A stretch of 26,657 bases of DNA from a virus. This document shows, one piece after another, positions 22,203 through 26,657 of the stretch (positions are counted from its first letter, which is position 1; each line of letters begins with the position of its first letter). Both the position numbers and the translations under genes were made by a program. The notes below the pieces were generated by a model that was not told the DNA's origin, ran no database searches, and was given only the letters and a program-made list of their open reading frames with translations. The stretch is taken from positions 1-26,657 of the IMG/VR virus record IMGVR_UViG_3300005346_000066; one strand, written 5' to 3'.

Positions 22203-23393
22203 ATGATTACGCAAAAAGATCGAGACATTTTAAAGGAAATTGGAATTAAACAGCTTTTAGATATTGTGTTGGACAGTAAAATAATCAAAGAACAGCTTAC
22301 ATTTAAAGAGCATATTGATTTCTGTAAATTTGTTATGAATCTTACGTATGAAGAAGTTATCACTCTAGTAGTCACTGAAGATATAAAAGATTTTGAAAGT
22401 AAGTTTAAGAAGTTTTTAAAATATGGATTTGCAGCAATTGCAGGACTTGCCATTGCTGTTTCTGGACCTGTTGGTTGGGCTGGTGCAGCAGTAGCTCCAC
22501 CACTTGCTATGTTTGTATTATATATCTTTAGAAAACTAACAGATACATGTTCAAGATCATGCATAAATAAATTCCCAATGTCTACTGAAAGAAAAATTTG
22601 CAGATATGAATGTCAAGTCACTGCAACTCGTCGTATTGTTAATGACCTTAGATCAGAAATGACAAAATGTGGTCAATTTGCAAACCCTCAGGCATGTGAG
22701 AAAAAACTAAGAAAAGAATATGTTAAATGGAGTAGAAGATTACAACAACAAATAATTAAATTACGTTCAGCTCAACTTGGAAGAGAAGAAAAAAGAAGAA
22801 AGAAACGACAGAAAGAATTATCAAAAAGAGCTAAAGCTTTAGCAGCTAGTTATCATATTCCTCAATCACAGATAGTTAAATTAGTTAGTGAAAGTAGTGA
22901 TATTAGAAATTCTCTAACTTTTAGAAAACATATTAAATTATATAATGCCGTGTCTTCAATATCTGAGGAAGACCCGGGATTAATAGTTAAACCCCCAAAA
23001 ATTGATCCAAATATGGAAAAAAAAGTTCGTACAGCTCTTTACTTAGGATTATGGGTTTTACCGGTTCCATTCTTTAATGATATTGTCAATTATATAATTA
23101 AAAAATATAATTTTTCGTGTGTTAGTAAGTGTGTATCTCAAAGGAAATTTAGTAGGAGATTGTGTTACCATCAATGTAGTTATTTGTCTGCTAGATATGC
23201 CGTAAGTATTTTAAATAAGCAATTGCCTCTTTGTAATAAAGCTAAGAAACCAGTTAGTTGTAAGAAAAAAGTTTTCAAAATGCTTGAAGACTGGAAGCAA
23301 AGAGAAGTGGAAGCTAAGATTAAATTTGAAGCTACCTTAAAAGATGAGATAACAAAAGCTAAACAAAGAAATATACAGGGTGCTAAAAAATAA
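22203..23393 (+). CDS. Duplicated twin-Cx3C membrane protein
   Basis: 396 aa, unbroken. Two copies of one module: N-terminal helical segment (IIKEQLTFKEHIDF / DIRNSLTFRKHIKLY), a hydrophobic segment (residues ~75-109 and ~277-300), then six Cys. Copy 1: C116-x3-C120-x12-C133-x3-C137-x18-C156-x8-C165. Copy 2: C306-x3-C310-x10-C321-x3-C325-x18-C344-x8-C353. Between them lies a basic linker (GREEKRRKKRQKELSKRA). The 19799 and 20320 products carry single versions. The layout suggests nested disulfide hairpins next to membrane segments. It lies between gp25-like and other baseplate genes, so a virion or DNA-entry role is possible but not shown. The stop overlaps the next ATG (TAATG). Confidence 0.7.
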   Translation: MITQKDRDILKEIGIKQLLDIVLDSKIIKEQLTFKEHIDFCKFVMNLTYEEVITLVVTEDIKDFESKFKKFLKYGFAAIAGLAIAVSGPVGWAGAAVAPPLAMFVLYIFRKLTDTCSRSCINKFPMSTERKICRYECQVTATRRIVNDLRSEMTKCGQFANPQACEKKLRKEYVKWSRRLQQQIIKLRSAQLGREEKRRKKRQKELSKRAKALAASYHIPQSQIVKLVSESSDIRNSLTFRKHIKLYNAVSSISEEDPGLIVKPPKIDPNMEKKVRTALYLGLWVLPVPFFNDIVNYIIKKYNFSCVSKCVSQRKFSRRLCYHQCSYLSARYAVSILNKQLPLCNKAKKPVSCKKKVFKMLEDWKQREVEAKIKFEATLKDEITKAKQRNIQGAKK

Positions 23394-24073
23394 TGACAAT
23401 GCAAAAATATGAAAGAATATATGACTATATTCATGAGTACCAAAATTTAGTATATGAATATTACAGTAAGCATGTAGTATCTTTTTTAGTTACATATTAT
23501 AATTTAAACTTAGATGAAACAATTTGGGAAAATGAAGTATGTTTTTGGTGGAGCATATGAGCAAGTTGGTAATTTGACTGGAATCAAAAGAAACAAAATT
23601 CTAGTGTTGCCCATTTTTTATATTGAAGATATTACAACCGCTTTTGATGGTCAAGAAACTGGCTATAATAAAGAGAGTGAAACCACTTTTCGTCTTTCCT
23701 AGTACATATGATTTTAGACCATACCCGCATGATATAATTAAACTTGAGCAAAATTTTTTAAGACCATCAAATGATGTCTACCCACTATTTGAAGTAACTG
23801 GTGTTGAAATTCACCCAAATACTGATAAAAGATTTTGGAAACTTAAATGTCAAGTTTTTCAAAGTGAAACTCTGGAGTCAGTTGATAACCAAATTGCTAA
23901 CATATATTCATTTGTTGAGTATGATAAAAAAATACATAATATTCCAGACTCGCAATTTATTGCTAGGCTCCTTTTAAAAGATTTCAAAATTTTAAAAACC
24001 TACTTTTAAAATGATTTTACATGACGATAGAGTTGGATTCTATTTTACTCAACGTACACCATTAGTTTGTTAG
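23393..24073 (+). CDS. Probable neck or baseplate protein (three frame breaks)
   Basis: Starts at the ATG overlapping the upstream stop. Removing one T from 23542-23546, one T from 23687-23690 and one A from 23994-23998 gives 225 aa. Visible: an aromatic N-terminus (YERIYDYIHEYQNLVYEYY), IKRNKILVLPIFYIEDI, FVFPSTYDFRPYPHDIIKLEQNFL, FEVTGVEIHPNTDKRFWKLKCQVF and the end MILHDDRVGFYFTQRTPLVC. The YDFRPYPHDIIKLE / FWKLKC pattern resembles head-tail connector or baseplate-adjacent proteins of T4-like phages, but I cannot name it. It lies between gp25-like and gp6/J-like genes, so a baseplate wedge part is plausible. Confidence 0.6.
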
Positions 24074-24083
24074 GAGATAAAGG

Positions 24084-26566
24084 ATGTCTGATATATTATC
24101 AAGTCAAATTTATCTTTCTCGAGATTCTATTAGAGAGCAGATAAGTAATGAAATAAAAGAATATTTAGAACTTGAAAATGTGGATCTAACGAAATCATCA
24201 TTTCTTAGTTTCTTAGTTGATACCATTTCTACATTTAACTGGAAACTTATTATTCTATCAACTATCAGCTTATCGAGAATTTTTTCTTACAAAGGCTCAA
24301 TTGCCCGAGTCGATTTTAAATCTTTCCCCTTTTTTAGGATATAATACTAGAGAAGCTACCCCTGCGACAGTTAATGTTTTAATGACAATTCCATTCGGAT
24401 TTGATGATCCATTAAGTCTAATTTTCAATTCCGGAAGGATTTCAATTTAATGCAGATAATGAAATTATATTTCGCACTTATTATACCACAACAGTCGAAG
24501 TTACAAATAATGCGACTGTTAAAATTCAAGTTGTTGAGGATAATAAAAAATTTAATTTACCCGTTGATGTTGGTACTGATTCATTTAGTTTTGTATTACC
24601 TTTAAGACAACTTTCAGAAGTAGAACAGGAATTTCAAATTGATAGTGATATACAACAATTTCAATTTGTTACATTAGATGTACCAATAGAAGGAGAGGTG
24701 TCATCTTTAGAAGTAAACGTTCAAGAACCTGGTAGTTCTAGCACTTACTTTATGGACTGAATTTAATAGTCTTTTTTTAATGAGTTAAATATTGATAAAG
24801 GGTATGTATCAAGAAGAACAGATACAGGAAGAAAATTAACATTTGGTAATGGACTAATTGGAGTTCAACCAACTCCTGGTTCAACAGTTTTTGTTACAAG
24901 TCTGGTTACCAACGGTGCTGAAGGAAATGTTATTGCTGGCTCTATTAGTGATGGTGAAAGAATTTATGTACAAACTTTAGCTGGTTTAAATCAAGTAGTA
25001 AATTATGAAGTAACAAATACCTCTGCTGCGTTTGGTGGAGAAGATGAGGAATCACTTGAGGAAGTAAGAAGAAATTCAATTGCTTCATTGACAGCATTAA
25101 ATAGGTTAGTCACTGGTGGTGATTATGAAAATATAGATGTGATTGTTTCTGGATCTCCCATTGCACAAAATTCTTTACCTGTTTTAAAAAGATCTGATTT
25201 ACAAGTAAATGAAATTAATCTATTTAGTGGAATTTTGTTTGGTAGTGGGGCAACAGAAATTGATAACTTAGTTCCCACTAGAAATGCAGTTTTTAATTTA
25301 TCTCCTGGTACTACAAAAATTTATCGAGATGATTTAATTACTATTGGAGATAGTCAATATTATAATATATTTGATATTAGTATTAATCTACTTAATACAG
25401 TGGGTGAATATGAATATATTATTTTTGAAGTTGAAGTTATCCCTGCTCTTGAAACTAGTTATGCATCTACCTTTGATATTTATACAGATAAACTTGAAGT
25501 TATAAGATCAGGAACACAAGGAATTTTTAAACTTCATTACAAATCAACAGAAAGTACTGCAGATCTGGCAAAATGCGAGATGTTGACTAAATCTAGTGGT
25601 TCAGTCAAAACTATGACAAATGACTCAACTGGTGGGTATTTCATATATACATTTGACCCTTATACTGATATACCCTCTGGAGAGCAAACATATGAGTTTA
25701 CAGTAAGTGATCCAACTAATTTTCCGGTAGCAACATATTCTAATAAAGTAACTTTTAGGCGTGATCTTAGTACATATATGAGATCAAATCTTGTTGATGC
25801 TACAACAATTATAGTTTATGATGTTCCGGTTATAGAAAAAGAATATTATGATTCAATTAATAAAAGAGATTTTGAATTAGAAGTTCTACAATTACTTATT
25901 AGTTCAATGGATTTATCTTCTAATAAAATGTTAACTGACTTTACTAATATTAAGTTTACAAATACGTATGGTCTTTTACAGAATTTAACACTAAACGAGA
26001 CTACTGTCAGCGATATTGTTGATATTGTTACAACTGTCCCAGGAACTTGTTCTGTAGGGGATAGATTTATATTCTCACCATTAAGCGGTAATGTCGAACA
26101 TCAAGATAATATAATAAAGTGTATTGATTCTACTAATATAACTTTCATTTATGAGGAAGCAACAGCAGATACTATAGCTTATGTTACAAATAAAGGAGCT
26201 AAATATATATTTTCTGAGAGAGGTTGGATTACACTACCAGAATATACAATACCTCTTAAACTTGAAATTGAAGTATTTAGAGATGTGACATATAGTGGTA
26301 CTTTAACTTCATTGATAGACACAGTGCGTACCACTGTTTTTGAAGCTTTTCAAGATAGGTTCGGAACTAATGCTACTATATATAGATCAGAAATTATTGA
26401 TGTAGTACAAGAAATAGAAGGCGTAAGTCATTGTAGATTAAGAAAACCAGAAACTAGTATTTTCTTTAATTTTGATCTCAAAGATTTAACTGAAGAACAG
26501 CTTTTACGATATGGACCCGAATATATCTTTTTCAAAGAGGAGGATATTACTGTTAGGGTAATATAA
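24084..26566 (+). CDS. Baseplate wedge protein, gp6/P2 gpJ-like (frame breaks)
   Basis: Removing one T each from 24234-24236, 24422-24425 and 24749-24751, and two from the T7 run 24772-24778 (or adding one there), gives 825 aa. The N-terminus (DILSSQIYLSRDSIREQI ... QLSAYREFFLTKAQLPESI) and the middle (FGGEDEESLEEVRRNSIASL-TALNRLVTGGDYENI) carry the J/gp6 signature of a conserved Glu/Arg helix followed by VT..DYE. Residues from about nt 25490 to 25760 form an inserted Ig-like domain (GIFKLHYKS, GYFIYTFDP, TYEFTVSDPTNFPVA). The C-terminal part (LKLEIEVFRD, EAFQDRFGTNATIYRSEIID-VVQEIEGVSHCRL) matches the J C-domain. It forms part of the baseplate ring. Confidence 0.8.
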
Positions 26567-26568
26567 TT

Positions 26569-26657
26569 ATGGAACAACTACTTAAAAAGGCTAATATAAA
26601 AGATTCACAAATTAAGAGTCTTATAACAAAAATAGTTGCTAAAAATTTAAGTTCTCT
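26569..26657 (+). CDS. Start of a downstream gene (3' partial)
   Basis: ATG 2 nt after the previous stop; the frame stays open to the window edge (MEQLLKKANIKDSQIKSL...). About 29 residues, helical and basic; too short to assign. A virion role is likely from the tight spacing to the baseplate gene. Confidence 0.45.
   Translation, partial: MEQLLKKANIKDSQIKSLITKIVAKNLSS

Overview
This window is part of the genome of a contractile-tailed bacteriophage (myovirus). It is strongly AT-rich, genes are densely packed, most starts carry an AGGAGG-type ribosome-binding site, and no tRNA, rRNA, CRISPR array or insertion sequence was seen. The virion genes are T4-like or P2-like: tail sheath, tail tube, gp25-like and gp6/J-like baseplate wedge proteins, a gp26-like hub assembly protein and a P2 gpI-like tail protein. 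The host cannot be named from the sequence; the Shine-Dalgarno use argues against Bacteroidota.

Layout. (1) 1-2811: host-contact proteins, namely a collagen-like fibre with a carbohydrate-binding module and three beta-rich adhesin-like proteins. (2) 2836-4014: a small protein, a Lys/Glu-linker protein and a tiny basic peptide. (3) 4027-5773: lysis cassette (DUF5675 protein, 3-TM holin-like protein, membrane-anchored coiled coil, small MscS-beta-like membrane protein). (4) 5792-10642: HD hydrolase, unknown protein, large tail/baseplate protein with three C-terminal beta repeats, and a metallophosphoesterase. (5) 10641-11433, minus strand: microprotein operon (two or three single-TM peptides and a Gly/Pro-rich protein) ending in a GC-rich branched terminator. 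(6) 11592-15372: zinc-ribbon protein with eight consecutive His, a virion-like protein and the tail sheath. (7) 15380-18383, minus strand: a self-contained cargo operon with its own promoter and terminator, encoding a TM coiled-coil protein, a radical SAM/SPASM-like enzyme, a protein with the NSSSSSF N-terminal motif, an unknown protein and a CreA-family exported protein. (8) 18514-26657: HAD phosphatase, tail tube, three related cysteine-rich proteins with nested Cx3C pairs, gp26-like, gp25-like, a neck/baseplate candidate, the gp6/J-like protein and the start of one more gene.

Twelve plus-strand genes, all virion or membrane genes, are broken in this sequence. Each can be restored by removing single extra bases from homopolymer runs, and in every case the restored length is a whole number of codons. 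Ten of these extra bases lie within 150 nt of the sheath N-terminus. An assembly or sequencing artefact is the most likely cause, so these genes are annotated at their restored full span. The most interesting biology is the radical SAM/NSSSSSF/CreA operon, the family of twin-Cx3C membrane proteins placed between tube and baseplate genes, and a nearly identical promoter element shared by the two minus-strand operons.
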